This document shows positions 24,569 to 34,088 of a stretch of 64,000 nt of DNA, one piece after another. Position 1 is the first letter of the stretch; each line of letters begins with the position of its first letter. Both the position numbers and the translations under genes were made by a program. Origin of the DNA: Phreatobacter stygius (lineage in GTDB: Bacteria > Pseudomonadota > Alphaproteobacteria > Rhizobiales > Phreatobacteraceae); the NCBI RefSeq assembly GCF_005144885.1, contig NZ_CP039690.1:1426001-1490000 (forward strand). The letters are read 5' to 3'. Under the pieces are notes generated by a model. It was not told the origin of the DNA. It did not search any database and worked only from the letters and a program-made list of their open reading frames with translations.

Positions 24569-25489
24569 TCAGTCTGCATTGATCAGATCAGCACCTTGTG
24601 GCCGTTGCGAGAGCTCAGCGATCAGATGGTCGGCAACGACCCGAACGGAGGGAAGCTGCCCGCGACGATGCGGCATCAACAGAGTCGTCGCCACGCCACG
24701 CGCTGTCCAGCCTGGTAAGATGCGGACGAGCGCGCCGGATTCGATCAGCGGCGCACAGAAGCTGCTCGCCAGACAGGCCACCCCGAGCCCCGCCCTGGCG
24801 GCTTCCCGCAAGGAGACGGTTTCGTTGGCGACATAGCGCGACGATGGCGCGATCTCGGCAACGGCGCCCTCCCCATCGTGAAGCGTCCAGACCCGGTCCG
24901 ACGACGATGCCATGAGCCCATCGAGCCCATTCGCTTCCTGGGGTCGAGAAGGCATGCCCTTCTCCCGAATGTAATCGGCCGAGGCGACGAGCCAGGCGGG
25001 GTCGTAATAGATGCGGCGTTGCACGAGATCGGTATCCGGTAACGGGGCGAAGTGGTTGCGGATGGCGATATCGAAGCCTTCCTGCACGATGTCCACGAAC
25101 CGGTCGGAAACGTCGAGCATGATGTGCACCTTCGGATAGCGCGTTGCGAGGCGCGGAAGCAGCGCCGCCAAACGGAACTGAGCGATTGGCAGCGATGCCG
25201 TGATCCGCACAGTTCCGCTCGGCTCCGCCAGACGCCCCTTGATGACATGCTCCGCCGCCTCCGCTTCGATCAGCATGGCGGCCGCATGGCGATGAAAATC
25301 TCGGCCAATCTCGGTCACGGCGAAGCTGCGCGAGGTCCGCTGGACCAGACGTACGCCGATCGCCTTCTCCAGTTCGGAGAGCCGCTTGCTGAGAGTGGAC
25401 TTGGGGATGCCCAAGGCACGCCCGGCCGCAGCGAAACCGCCATGATCCACCACCTGAACGAAAACGAGGAGGTCGTTGAGATTCAGCAT
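24569..25489 (-). CDS. LysR-family transcriptional regulator
   Basis: 306 residues from ATG 25489 (the frame to 25663 adds sequence absent from the family). The winged HTH is clear (DHGGFAAAGRALGIPKSTLS), followed by a full effector-binding domain. The start MLNLNDLLVFVQVVDHGGFA is typical of the AaeR/DsdC-like subgroup that controls small redox genes. It is divergent from the oxidoreductase gene at 25629, with a perfect dyad in the 139-bp intergenic region, so it most likely regulates that gene and itself. It is the first intact chromosomal gene to the right of the island. Confidence 0.92.
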   Translation of the reverse strand: MLNLNDLLVFVQVVDHGGFAAAGRALGIPKSTLSKRLSELEKAIGVRLVQRTSRSFAVTEIGRDFHRHAAAMLIEAEAAEHVIKGRLAEPSGTVRITASLPIAQFRLAALLPRLATRYPKVHIMLDVSDRFVDIVQEGFDIAIRNHFAPLPDTDLVQRRIYYDPAWLVASADYIREKGMPSRPQEANGLDGLMASSSDRVWTLHDGEGAVAEIAPSSRYVANETVSLREAARAGLGVACLASSFCAPLIESGALVRILPGWTARGVATTLLMPHRRGQLPSVRVVADHLIAELSQRPQGADLINAD

Positions 25490-25511
25490 CGGAGCTTCAT
25501 CGTTCCTAAAT

Positions 25512-25528
25512 GTAGACGATAGGTCTAC
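25512..25528. promoter_or_regulatory. LysR operator dyad
   Basis: GTAGAC-GATAG-GTCTAC, a perfect 6-bp inverted repeat with 5-bp spacer, lies 22 bp before the LysR start codon in the divergent intergenic region. Its form fits a LysR recognition site. Confidence 0.6.
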
Positions 25529-25628
25529 GGATAGCCCGCTACTGCTTCTGCGTCCAATGTCGCATCTCTTGGTAGCCACCGCCGTCGAGGCGGGGCTGCA
25601 ACTCGGACGTAGAAGGACACACACGTCT

Positions 25629-26507
25629 ATGGCCAATATTTCGATCCTCGGCCTCGGGGCCATGGGGCAGGCGCTGACCGCCCGATTTCTTCAACAGGGC
25701 CACACGGTCACGATCTGGAACCGCACGCCCGGCAAGGCCGCCTCACTGGTCGCCAAAGGGGCGCGCGAGGTGAAGTCCGCCGCCGGCGCCATCGCCGCAA
25801 GCGACGTCACCGTGATGTGCGTGCTGGACTATGCCGCGTCGGATTCGGTGATCGATGAAGCGGCTTCGGCGCTCTCCGGGCGGGCGCTGGTCAATCTCAC
25901 CAACGGTACGCCGGCACAGGCGCGCGCCGCCGCCGGGCGAGTCGCCGGGCTCGGCGCTGCCTATCTCGACGGCGGCATCATGGCGACGCCTCCGATGATC
26001 GGCGGCGAACACGCGCTCATTCTCTACAGCGGATCGAAGGCGACCTTCGATGCGCATGCCGGTGCGCTCGAGGGACTTGGCGCCGCGAACTATTTGGGTG
26101 CGGATGCCGGGCTGGCGTCACTGCACGATCTCGCGCTTCTCAGCGGCATGTATGGCCTTTTCGCGGGCTTCTTTCATGCCAGCGCGCTCATCGATTCCGA
26201 AGGCATCCGCGCGGCTTCGTTTCTCAAGCTTCTTAGCCCATGGATGACCGCGATGATGGGCGCGCTGCCCGAATATGCGGAGAAGATCGACAGCGGCAGG
26301 CACGGCGTGAACGTGGTGTCGAACCTCGGCATGCAGGCCGCCTCGCTGGACAACATTCTCACCGCGAGCCGTGAGCAGGGCGTCGCCACCGATCTGCTCG
26401 ATCCCATGCTGGAACTGTTCCGCAAGCGGGCCGGTGCCGGGTTCGGAGACGAAGATATTTCAGGCCTATTCGAGCTGATCCGGCGAAAGAGCGGGCAAGG
26501 GCGGTGA
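25629..26507 (+). CDS. NAD(P)-binding beta-hydroxyacid dehydrogenase / imine-reductase-like protein
   Basis: 292 residues from ATG 25629, with AGAAGGA upstream; the 25476 start extends into the LysR gene. N-terminal Rossmann motif ILGLGAMGQALTARFLQQGH and the NRTPGKAASL loop after beta-2 (Arg-Thr, favouring NADPH) mark the 6-phosphogluconate-dehydrogenase superfamily. The C-terminal all-helical dimerisation domain (ALLSGMYGLFAGFFHASALI) is of the imine-reductase / GLYR type; the conserved catalytic Lys of beta-hydroxyacid dehydrogenases appears to be absent, which also favours the imine reductase side. Divergent from its probable LysR regulator. Confidence 0.85.
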   Translation: MANISILGLGAMGQALTARFLQQGHTVTIWNRTPGKAASLVAKGAREVKSAAGAIAASDVTVMCVLDYAASDSVIDEAASALSGRALVNLTNGTPAQARAAAGRVAGLGAAYLDGGIMATPPMIGGEHALILYSGSKATFDAHAGALEGLGAANYLGADAGLASLHDLALLSGMYGLFAGFFHASALIDSEGIRAASFLKLLSPWMTAMMGALPEYAEKIDSGRHGVNVVSNLGMQAASLDNILTASREQGVATDLLDPMLELFRKRAGAGFGDEDISGLFELIRRKSGQGR

Positions 26508-26597
26508 AGCCGTCGTGGATCGCGCGATGTCCCCATCGCTGCCGACCCCCCGGCCTCGCAGCGACAATCCAGAATGAAGCCAGCTTAGGAGTTCAGC

Positions 26598-27320
26598 ATG
26601 CCCGCGCTGCATTTGCTGCATATAGACGCAAGCGCCCGCCCCGGTGTTTCCGGCATCCACCCGCATGGTTCGCACACGCGGCGGCTGACCAGGCATCTTG
26701 TCGATCGCTGGCGCGCCGTCCGACCGGCGGACCGGGTTATCCATCGCGATCTGAGCCGCGAGCCGCCGTCCCCTGTCACTGCGGAATGGATCGCAGCCGC
26801 CTTCACCCCGCCGGAGCGACGCGACGCCGGCATGAATGCGTACCTCGCCGAGAGCGATCGCCTGATCGAGGAGCTCAGGCGGGCCGATCTCGTGGTGATC
26901 GGCGTGCCGATGTACAATTTCGGCGTTCCGGCCACGCTCAAGGCCTGGATCGACAACGTGGTCCGCGTCGGCGCCACCTTCGGCTTCGATCGCGCGCGTG
27001 CCGAAGGTCCCTATTGGCCGATGCTTCCCGCTGGCAAGCGGCTCGTCATCCTCTCCTCGCGCGGCGATGCGGGATACGATCCCGGCGGTCGGCTGGAGTC
27101 CCTGAACCTGGTGGAACGCAGCATCACAATGCCGATGTCCTATGTCGGGCTCACCGAAACCTACTGCATCGCGATCGAGTACGACGAATTCGCCGATGAT
27201 CGCTTATCGGCCTCCATTGCCAAGGCCGAAGGTGCCGTCGACGCTCTGGTGCAAAAACTCACCGCCGAACCGGTGGAGGTATCGCCGGGCACCATGTCAG
27301 ATGAAGTTGCCACGCCGTGA
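26598..27320 (+). CDS. FMN-dependent NAD(P)H azoreductase-like protein
   Basis: 240 residues, GGAG 6 bp before ATG 26598. Flavodoxin-like fold: N-terminal beta strand and phosphate loop (HIDASARPGVSG ... SHTRRLTRHL), then the family signature PMYNFGVPATLKAWIDNVVR, which holds the FMN and dimer contacts in AzoR enzymes. The insert between strand 1 and helix 1 is somewhat longer than usual. These enzymes reduce azo dyes and quinones with NAD(P)H. It lies 90 bp after the imine-reductase-like gene in the same direction and may belong to the same LysR regulon. Confidence 0.88.
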   Translation: MPALHLLHIDASARPGVSGIHPHGSHTRRLTRHLVDRWRAVRPADRVIHRDLSREPPSPVTAEWIAAAFTPPERRDAGMNAYLAESDRLIEELRRADLVVIGVPMYNFGVPATLKAWIDNVVRVGATFGFDRARAEGPYWPMLPAGKRLVILSSRGDAGYDPGGRLESLNLVERSITMPMSYVGLTETYCIAIEYDEFADDRLSASIAKAEGAVDALVQKLTAEPVEVSPGTMSDEVATP

Positions 27321-27483
27321 GGGCAGCATGCGTCAGGGTGGGGATTGGGAGCGGCCACGATGCCTGTCGCCCAAACACCCGCGACTTACGTCGCGGTTCG
27401 ATGGATCGGCAGCGCCGCCGCCCTCTCGGCCATTTCCGCCACCTTCAGCGAGCGTCCGCACCCAGGGCAGGCGCAGCCACGCT

Positions 27484-27846
27484 TCAGGCCCGCGCCTTTC
27501 GGAATGCGTTTTTCTTCGCAATCATGTCGCCCTCGAATTCGAGCAGGTCGCAGCCGGCCGTGCTGACCCTTTCTCCGCTTGCCGAGGAGGCAATGAAATC
27601 CCACTCGAAAGTGCCGATATTGCCAGCGACGACCACCTTCAGGTTCTCGAACCTGCCATCAGGAAAACGATCGAAGAAAGCCTTTACGCCGCGGCGGATC
27701 TCTTCCTTGCCAATGTAGGTCTTGCCAAGTTGGTCCGGCCCGACGGAGGCATGATAGACCCCGTCGGCAGTGAAGAAGCTTGTCACCAGGTCCGGATCGC
27801 CACTGTTCCAGGCCGATCCGAATGCGGTGGCCCGCTCCAACGTCAT
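27484..27846 (-). CDS. SnoaL-like / nuclear transport factor 2-fold protein
   Basis: 120 residues from ATG 27846 (GGGAAAGACG before it); the much longer open frame upstream has no family similarity. The sequence shows the NTF2-like pattern: AFGSAWNSGDPDLVTSFFT, GKEEIRRGVKAFFDRFPDGR, and a final DLLEFEGDMIAKKNAF strand. Such small barrels act as isomerases, lyases or binding partners. Same strand as, and 200 bp downstream of, the amidohydrolase operon, so possibly its last gene. Substrate unknown. Confidence 0.75.
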   Translation of the reverse strand: MTLERATAFGSAWNSGDPDLVTSFFTADGVYHASVGPDQLGKTYIGKEEIRRGVKAFFDRFPDGRFENLKVVVAGNIGTFEWDFIASSASGERVSTAGCDLLEFEGDMIAKKNAFRKARA

Positions 27847-28048
27847 CGTCTTTCCCAATGTCTCTCTCCCCGACTTCGCGCCAAGAATTCTCCAGCGACA
27901 ATGTCTACCTGAGAAGCGTCCGACATGCATCGGCGCCGACGACCATCGCCTGCGCAATCCCGGCAGGCCCCGGCGCGCTCGGCGGCGACCTCGAACGGGA
28001 TCGGCAAGGCTGCGGCAGCCGCCTCCGCGCGCCGCAGATTTGGCCTGG

Positions 28049-28915
28049 TTACGCTGCGGTCTCCAGCGGCAAACCGAGAAAGCGCCGCGCGTTGTCGTAG
28101 AGCCAGAGGTGGCGTACGTCATCGTCGATCGGGAGCGATCGAATCTCGTCAATCGCCCGGCCGATCGGCCCCAGCGGATAGGCGCTTCCGAAGATGATCC
28201 GGTCTTTCAGCACGGTGCGGCCATATTGCAGCAGCGGCTCGTAGCCCGACCCCGCGACCGCCAGATATTTGGGGCGCACCGCGACGAGGCCAATGCTGAC
28301 ATTGGCATGGCGCCAGGCAACGCCGATCAACTCGTGAACCCAGGGAAATCCCGGCGGTGACGCGCAAACCCGCAGTTCCGGAAAATCGACCATCACCTCG
28401 TCGAGCAGCGAGGGATGGCCAAAACGCATCAACGTCGAGGTGGCGAAGTTGATCGAGCAGTGGATGTTCACCGGAATGTCCAGCTCGATGCATTTGGCAT
28501 AGAGCGGATACATGCGCCGGTCGTTGATCGCCATCTTGTGTTCGAAGCACTGCAGGTTGAGCCCGCGCAAGCCGAGATTGCGGATGGCATGGTCGAGTTC
28601 ACGCACCGCCGTCATGCCCTTGTTCGGATCGACGCCGGCAAAGCCGATGAAGCGCGGTCCCTGGCTCTGGCAGAATTCCGCGACGTCCTCGTTGCGGATG
28701 CGCCAGCCATAGGTCGTCTCGAGGTCGCGCGCCTTGACGCAGATGTGGCTGACATTGGCCTTGTCATATTCGGCAAGGTAGCCCTCGAGATCGCCCTGCA
28801 GCGCTTCCGCCGCGCTCTCGCTGCTGGAATAGACCTGACGGTAGCGGGCAAGGTGCTGCGCGCCCTTGGGACCGAAGGCCGGCACCGGCGGCCGGCTGCC
28901 ATAGTCGATGATCAT
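28049..28915 (-). CDS. Amidohydrolase-2-like protein with altered metal site
   Basis: 288 residues, TIM-barrel type (PF04909-like): FIGFAGVDPNKGMTAVRELD, LGLRGLNLQCFEHKMAINDR, VNIHCSINF, the FGSAYPLG block and a C-terminal DNARRFLGL. Canonical members start with an HxH metal motif; here the equivalent reads IIDYGSRPP with no His. The late metal Asp (FGSDYP) is Ala. The enzyme may therefore be metal-independent, bind metal differently, or be non-catalytic. The start overlaps the amidase stop (ATGA). Third gene of the ligase-amidase operon. Confidence 0.8.
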   Translation of the reverse strand: MIIDYGSRPPVPAFGPKGAQHLARYRQVYSSSESAAEALQGDLEGYLAEYDKANVSHICVKARDLETTYGWRIRNEDVAEFCQSQGPRFIGFAGVDPNKGMTAVRELDHAIRNLGLRGLNLQCFEHKMAINDRRMYPLYAKCIELDIPVNIHCSINFATSTLMRFGHPSLLDEVMVDFPELRVCASPPGFPWVHELIGVAWRHANVSIGLVAVRPKYLAVAGSGYEPLLQYGRTVLKDRIIFGSAYPLGPIGRAIDEIRSLPIDDDVRHLWLYDNARRFLGLPLETAA

Positions 28916-30360
28916 GATGCCTGTCCTTTGCCGGCGAGCGGGGCCCAGCGCCCGGCCCAGGGTTGCAGTGCTTCAAGCGCCGCCGCGACGGCGAGAAGGC
29001 GCGCCTCGTCGTGCCAGCGGCCGGCGATCTGCAGGCCGATCGGCACGCCGCCCGACGACAGGCCGCAGGGGATCGAGATGGCGGGGTGGCCGCTGGCATT
29101 GTAGGGAATGGTGTAGGGATACCAGGCGTCCCGAAGCAGGCCATGGCTTGTACCGTTGACCACCAGCGGCTCATCGGCGGCCTGCCCGACGGGCAAGGCC
29201 GGATAGGCCACGGTCGGCGTGATGAAGATGTCGGCGCCGTCGAAAAGCCGCTCGACGTCGCGGAAGATGTCGGTGCGGGCGCGGGTGGCCGCGGCCAGGC
29301 GGGCATAGGTCTGGGTCTCGGGCTGGGGGGTGAGACCGAGGCGCGCGGTGCCATCCATCCGGCTGCCGAACTCATCGAGCAGCGAACCGAAGCGGGCATG
29401 TTGATAGGCGCGCATCAAGACCAGGGCGGACCCGGTGTCGATGGCGAGGTCGTCGGGCATCGCGACCTGCTCGGCACCGGCGGCGAGAAGACGGTCGACC
29501 GCGGCCCCGACGGCGGCCTCGATGTCCGGATCCACCCAGCGGTTCACCGTCGTCGGCACATAACGCAAACGAAGCCCGCGCAACGCGGCCAATGGGTCTT
29601 CCGGCAACACGACGGGCTCGAACGAGCCGCCATGCGACCAGGGATCGCGCGGATCCGGTCCCTTCATTGCGTTGAACATCATGGTGACGTCGCCGACGGT
29701 GCGCCCCATTTGCCCGATGCAGGTGAGCGAACCGAAGAGATCGGTGGTGGTCTCATGTGGAACCGCGCTCCAGGTCGGCTTCAGGCCGACAATGCCGCAA
29801 CAGGAAGCGGGGATGCGTCCCGACCCTGCGCCATCGGTCGAGACGTGCAGCGGCCCGAACCCCATGGCCGCCGCGATCGCCGCGCCGCCGCTGGACCCGC
29901 CACAGCTGAGCGCGGGGTTCCAGGGGTTGCGGCTGACACCCTGGCGCGGGCTGTCGGTCAGCACCTTGTGACCGAATTCGGGTGTGGTGGATTTTGCGAA
30001 AACAAGGGCACCGGCGCGACGCAGCCGGCTGACGGCCAGGGCATCCTCGCCGCTCACCTCGCCGGCGAAGGCTTCCGAGGCATATTCGAGCGGCATGCCC
30101 TCGACCGCCAGCAGGTCCTTGACGCTGAACGGGATGCCGTGGAGCGGCCCCGGCGTCCGGCCGTCCGCCAGATCACGGTCTGCCCGGCGCGCGGCGGCGA
30201 GGGCGCCCTCCGCGTCGACATGAGCAAAGGCATTGACCGGACCGTTGCGGGAGGCGACCTGGTCGAGCACCGCCTGCATGAGCGTCTCGGCCTTCAGGAC
30301 GCCCGACCTGAGATCAGGCAGGAGATCGGCCGCGCTGCGGCTCCATAACGGTTCGCTCAT
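28912..30360 (-). CDS. Amidase signature family enzyme
   Basis: 482 residues from ATG 30360, which overlaps the ligase stop (ATGA); the nominal earlier start would be TTG. Catalytic Lys in PFSVKDL, the Gly/Ser-rich signature SCGGSSGGAAIAAAMG with the cis-Ser, and the nucleophilic Ser in DGAGSGRIPAS are present. The motif is DGAGSGR where most members have DTGGSIR. These enzymes hydrolyse carboxamides to acid and ammonia. Flanked by an acyl-CoA ligase and an amidohydrolase-like gene in one operon: an acid released from an amide could be activated to a CoA ester. Confidence 0.92.
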   Translation of the reverse strand: MSEPLWSRSAADLLPDLRSGVLKAETLMQAVLDQVASRNGPVNAFAHVDAEGALAAARRADRDLADGRTPGPLHGIPFSVKDLLAVEGMPLEYASEAFAGEVSGEDALAVSRLRRAGALVFAKSTTPEFGHKVLTDSPRQGVSRNPWNPALSCGGSSGGAAIAAAMGFGPLHVSTDGAGSGRIPASCCGIVGLKPTWSAVPHETTTDLFGSLTCIGQMGRTVGDVTMMFNAMKGPDPRDPWSHGGSFEPVVLPEDPLAALRGLRLRYVPTTVNRWVDPDIEAAVGAAVDRLLAAGAEQVAMPDDLAIDTGSALVLMRAYQHARFGSLLDEFGSRMDGTARLGLTPQPETQTYARLAAATRARTDIFRDVERLFDGADIFITPTVAYPALPVGQAADEPLVVNGTSHGLLRDAWYPYTIPYNASGHPAISIPCGLSSGGVPIGLQIAGRWHDEARLLAVAAALEALQPWAGRWAPLAGKGQAS

Positions 30361-32063
30361 CGCCAAATTCCTTCCGCCCGGTCGAAGGCACCGATCCGCA
30401 AGTCGTCCTGGCCGGCGGTCAATGCCGTCTTGGCGACCTTCTGCGAAGCGGTGCGCGGGATATCGTCAACGAAGGCGATGTAGCGAGGGATCTTGAACGA
30501 GGCGAGATTGGCCTCGCAGTGGCGGGCGATCCGCTCGATCAGGCTGCCGTCCGCAATGACGCCAGCGGCGGGCAGGACATAGGCCTTGACCTCCTCGCCC
30601 CGCCGGTCGTCGGGAACCGCGACGACCGCCACCTCTTCGAGCTCGTCCATGTTGCGCAAGACGGTCTCCACCTCGCGGGCGGCGATGTTCTCGCCGGCGC
30701 GGCGCACCATGTCCTTCAGCCGGCCAACGATGTAGAAATAGCCCTGCCCGTCCTGGCGAAACAGGTCGCCGGTGCGCAACCAGTCGCCGAAGAAGCTGTC
30801 GCGGTTGGCCTCGGGCCGATTATAATAACCGAGCATCAGGCCCGATCCGCGCAGCACCAGTTCGCCGATCTCGCCACGCGCCACGTCCTGGCCGTCCTCG
30901 TCGACAATGCGCGCCTCGCGGAACGGCGATGGGATGCCGCAGGAGCCGGATCCGACCATGTGAAGCGCATCAAGCGGCATGTAGAGGCCCGGCCCGACCT
31001 CGGTCATGCCGAAGGCCTCCATGGCCGGCGCGTTGAAGCGGCGGCGGAGCGCGGCGTTGATCTCCTTGCGATGGCCGTAGATGTTCGCCCGGCGCAATTC
31101 GGTCTTGCCGTCATCGGGCGTTTCGGGCTGCTTGAAGACGATCTCCGGAAACAGGCAGAAATTGATCCGGTGCTCGCGCAGCCAGGCGGCGAAGCGGCTC
31201 GCGCTCTGGCGCTTGGCGACGAACAGGGTCGCGCGCTGGTAGAACGACAGCAGCAGCAGCCATTGCGGGTCCATGTAGAAGAACGGCGTCGACGCCAGGA
31301 CGCGGTGGAACCGCTGGGCATCCCTGAAGCCGTTGACGAAGGCCGCGCCCAGCCAGTAGCGGTGAGTGAGCATGCAGCCCTTCGGAAAGCCTGTGGTTCC
31401 CGAGGTGTACTGGATGTTCATCAGGTCGCCGTGCCCGGGTTCGGTGCCGTCGTAGCGGGCATCTGCGGCAACCGAGGCGAACAGTTGGTCGAGCGTCACC
31501 GCTTCGGCCGGCAGGAGGCTGGCTGTCCCGGCTTCACCGACCATCCGGACCACCCGATCCCGCGCCGGAAACCGTCCGGGTTGCGCCAGTTCGATCGCCT
31601 CCTTCCACTGCGGACCGCATTCGTCGTGAATGACCAGCACTTCGGCTTCGGCATCGCCGAGCACATAAGCGAGCTCGCGGCCGGTGTAGCGCAGGTTCAC
31701 CGGCACCATGACCGCGCCGATCCGCGCGAGCGCCAGCCATGTCGTCGGCATTTGCGGGCAGTTCGGCAGCATCACGCCAACCCGCGTGCCGCGGCCGACG
31801 CCAAATTTCGCCAGCGCCGCCGCCATGCGATCGACCGCGCCATCCAGAGCGCGATAGGTGATCGTCTCGCCGGTCTCGAAGAAATTCCAGGCGAGTACAT
31901 CAGGTGTTTCGGCCGCGGCTTCGCGAAGCAGAGTGCCGATATTGGGCGGGAAGCTGAAGGCCTCCATCTCGCGATGCCGGTCGGCCACGTTCAGGCTCGC
32001 CAGGCGGGCCAGATAGGCATCGGCCCATACCGGCTGCGTCGTCTCGATAGGCTCTTGCGTCAT
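30357..32063 (-). CDS. AMP-forming acyl-CoA synthetase
   Basis: 568 residues from ATG 32063. Signature motifs: P-loop YTSGTTGFPKG, the adenylate pocket AFGMTEVGPG, the GRLKDMVRRAGENIAAREVE hinge and a C-terminal catalytic Lys in RTASQKVAKTAL. It belongs to the medium/long-chain or aryl-CoA ligase branch (similar to carnitine-CoA ligase type CaiC); the substrate is not readable. It is the first gene of an operon with the amidase and amidohydrolase-like genes and is divergent from a LysR gene across a 262-bp intergenic region that is its likely control site. Confidence 0.92.
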   Translation of the reverse strand: MTQEPIETTQPVWADAYLARLASLNVADRHREMEAFSFPPNIGTLLREAAAETPDVLAWNFFETGETITYRALDGAVDRMAAALAKFGVGRGTRVGVMLPNCPQMPTTWLALARIGAVMVPVNLRYTGRELAYVLGDAEAEVLVIHDECGPQWKEAIELAQPGRFPARDRVVRMVGEAGTASLLPAEAVTLDQLFASVAADARYDGTEPGHGDLMNIQYTSGTTGFPKGCMLTHRYWLGAAFVNGFRDAQRFHRVLASTPFFYMDPQWLLLLSFYQRATLFVAKRQSASRFAAWLREHRINFCLFPEIVFKQPETPDDGKTELRRANIYGHRKEINAALRRRFNAPAMEAFGMTEVGPGLYMPLDALHMVGSGSCGIPSPFREARIVDEDGQDVARGEIGELVLRGSGLMLGYYNRPEANRDSFFGDWLRTGDLFRQDGQGYFYIVGRLKDMVRRAGENIAAREVETVLRNMDELEEVAVVAVPDDRRGEEVKAYVLPAAGVIADGSLIERIARHCEANLASFKIPRYIAFVDDIPRTASQKVAKTALTAGQDDLRIGAFDRAEGIWR

Positions 32064-32325
32064 GTCATTTCCAAAGGCGATCTGCGTTCGAACAAGCTCG
32101 GACGTTATGAATATTGCGGCCGCGTCGGGAAGCCGGAACAGGCTGTGACGGCGGGCTCCTGGGGTCGGTGAACTGTCCGTCATTCCTGGATATCGACGGC
32201 GGCTTTCGGGACTCGCGGGCGACTGCAATGCGAAGTATTCCGTGCCCGGTCAAAAGCTGCAAATTTCTTTTTTGCCGTAAATCATTCTCTCAGGTTATGT
32301 TGGTTTGCAGACATGCGAGGACGCC

Positions 32326-33420
32326 GTGCGGATCACTCATCGCCAGCTCGAGGCCTATATCCAGTTCATGGAGACCGGCACGGTCACCGCCGCCGCCGAG
32401 CGCATGCGGCTCTCCCAGCCGGCCATGAGCAAGATCCTGGCGGGTCTCGAGATCGACCTGGCGCTCACCCTGTTTCAGCGCAAGCGCAAACGCCTGGTGC
32501 CGACCAACGAGGCGCATCTGCTCTACAAGGAGGTTCGCCGGCTGTTCGCTGCGCTGGCCGATGTCGAGCGTTTCGCCCAGGACCTGCGCAGCTTGCGCAT
32601 GGGCGAGTTGCGCATCGTCTCGGCGGCGTCGATCGGCCACACCCTGGTGGCGGATGCCTTGGTCGATTTCGCCAAGGCCAATCCTTCGGTCTCCGTCTCG
32701 CTCGATGTCTCCAGCGTCGTCGGCACCGACGTGCTGGGGCAGAATGTCGATGTCGGCTTCTCGGTCAGCCAGTTCCACCACCCGGACCTGCTATCCTACC
32801 CGCTGTTCCACGCCGGCGCGGTCTGCGTCATGACCGATGACCACCCGCTCGCCACACGCGAGGTGATCGTCGCGCGCGACCTGGAGGGTGCGGAGTTCAT
32901 CTCCTTCACCCGCAACAGCCGGATGCGTCATCTCACCGACGCGGTGTTCGAGCAGCAACGGGTTTCGCGCAAGATGCGTGCCGAAGTCTTCTCGTCGGTC
33001 GAGGCCAATGCACTGGTGTCGCGTGGCTTCGGCATCGCCATCGTCGAGCCCATGAGCGTCCACGAGGGATTCTGGCCGGGCCTGGTCGCACGCCGGTTCG
33101 AACCCGCGATAGAATTTACCTTCAATGCGGTCCTGCCGCGCGGCCGGCAGGTCTCGCCGCTGACCAGGGCCTTCCTGCAGCAGCTGCGGCGGCGGATCGA
33201 GGGCTTAAGCCGCGGCGAGGATCCGCGCGCGGCGGCCAGCCTGTCGATCCGGCTGCCGCAGCGCCGCGGGCGGGACGGCTATGCCTCAGGCGCCGTCGCG
33301 CCGGACGAAGAAGGCGAGGCCGGCGACCCGATCGAGAACGAGCACCGCGATGAAGGTGACCAGCACGCAGATCGTCGAGATGGCGGCAAGCACCGGCGTC
33401 GCGGAATCCTGGACGAATGA
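32326..33420 (+). CDS. LysR-family regulator with extended C-terminus
   Basis: I choose GTG 32326 (364 aa), preceded by GAGGA; the 32305 start is TTG. HTH: METGTVTAAAERMRLSQPAM, followed by a full effector domain ending near position 33200. Beyond that comes about 60 residues of Arg/Glu/Gly-rich sequence that overlaps the 3' end of the ABC permease gene on the other strand (33286-33420); this tail is probably only the absence of a stop. It lies between the ligase operon and the ABC importer and is divergent from the first, so it likely controls uptake and degradation of the same compound. Confidence 0.9.
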   Translation: MRITHRQLEAYIQFMETGTVTAAAERMRLSQPAMSKILAGLEIDLALTLFQRKRKRLVPTNEAHLLYKEVRRLFAALADVERFAQDLRSLRMGELRIVSAASIGHTLVADALVDFAKANPSVSVSLDVSSVVGTDVLGQNVDVGFSVSQFHHPDLLSYPLFHAGAVCVMTDDHPLATREVIVARDLEGAEFISFTRNSRMRHLTDAVFEQQRVSRKMRAEVFSSVEANALVSRGFGIAIVEPMSVHEGFWPGLVARRFEPAIEFTFNAVLPRGRQVSPLTRAFLQQLRRRIEGLSRGEDPRAAASLSIRLPQRRGRDGYASGAVAPDEEGEAGDPIENEHRDEGDQHADRRDGGKHRRRGILDE

Positions 33421-34083
33421 GAATATCTGCACCGGCAGGGTCGTGATGTTGGGGCCGATGAGGAACATCGTCACCGTCACCTCGTCAAAAGAGATGATCC
33501 CGGCGAAAAGCAGCGACGTCAGGATGCCCGAGCGGCACATCGGCAGCACGATGTCGTTGAGCGCCCGCCATTCGCTGGCGCCCATCACATTGGCCGCCCG
33601 GATCAGGTCGGGGTCGATGCTGCGCAGCGCGACATGGATCGGCCGGTAGGAGAACGGCAGGGTCACGATCAGATGGGCCAGAATGATGCCCGGCGCCGTG
33701 CCGATCAGATCGAGCTTGGCGATCAGCGCCACCATGGCGACGCCCATCGCGGCATGGGGAAAGAACAGCGGCGAGAAGATGGCCAGTTCCAGCGCCGAGG
33801 CGATCCGCGGCGCATAGCGCTGGGTGTAGTAGGCGGCCATGAAATTGAACGCGGTGACGATCACCGCCGTGACCGCGGCAATGCCGATGCTGATGGCGAA
33901 AGCGCGTGGCCAGCGCGGGTCGATGATGGTCTCGCGATACCATCTCAGGCTCAGCGCTTCAGGCGGAAACTGAATGTAGCTGCTGTCGCTGAAAGAGGCC
34001 CCCGCGACGATCATGATCGGCGCCGGCAGGGAGGCGAGGAGGACGATGCCGAGGACCTTGGCAAGGCGGTTCATCGATGACAT
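33286..34083 (-). CDS. ABC transporter permease (PotC-like)
   Basis: 265 residues from ATG 34083. About six membrane spans and the EAA loop (AANVMGASEWRALNDIVLPM) characteristic of binding-protein-dependent permeases, here of the spermidine/putrescine group. It begins 5 bp after the stop of the first permease. Its 3' end overlaps the LysR gene by 135 bp on the opposite strand. Last gene of the importer operon. Confidence 0.92.
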   Translation of the reverse strand: MSSMNRLAKVLGIVLLASLPAPIMIVAGASFSDSSYIQFPPEALSLRWYRETIIDPRWPRAFAISIGIAAVTAVIVTAFNFMAAYYTQRYAPRIASALELAIFSPLFFPHAAMGVAMVALIAKLDLIGTAPGIILAHLIVTLPFSYRPIHVALRSIDPDLIRAANVMGASEWRALNDIVLPMCRSGILTSLLFAGIISFDEVTVTMFLIGPNITTLPVQIFSFVQDSATPVLAAISTICVLVTFIAVLVLDRVAGLAFFVRRDGA

Positions 34084-34088
34084 GGCTC

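Noticed and set aside
33200-33420. Functional C-terminal extension of the LysR protein
   Set aside because: The tail lies wholly over the convergent permease gene and has shadow-frame composition; more likely a missing stop codon.
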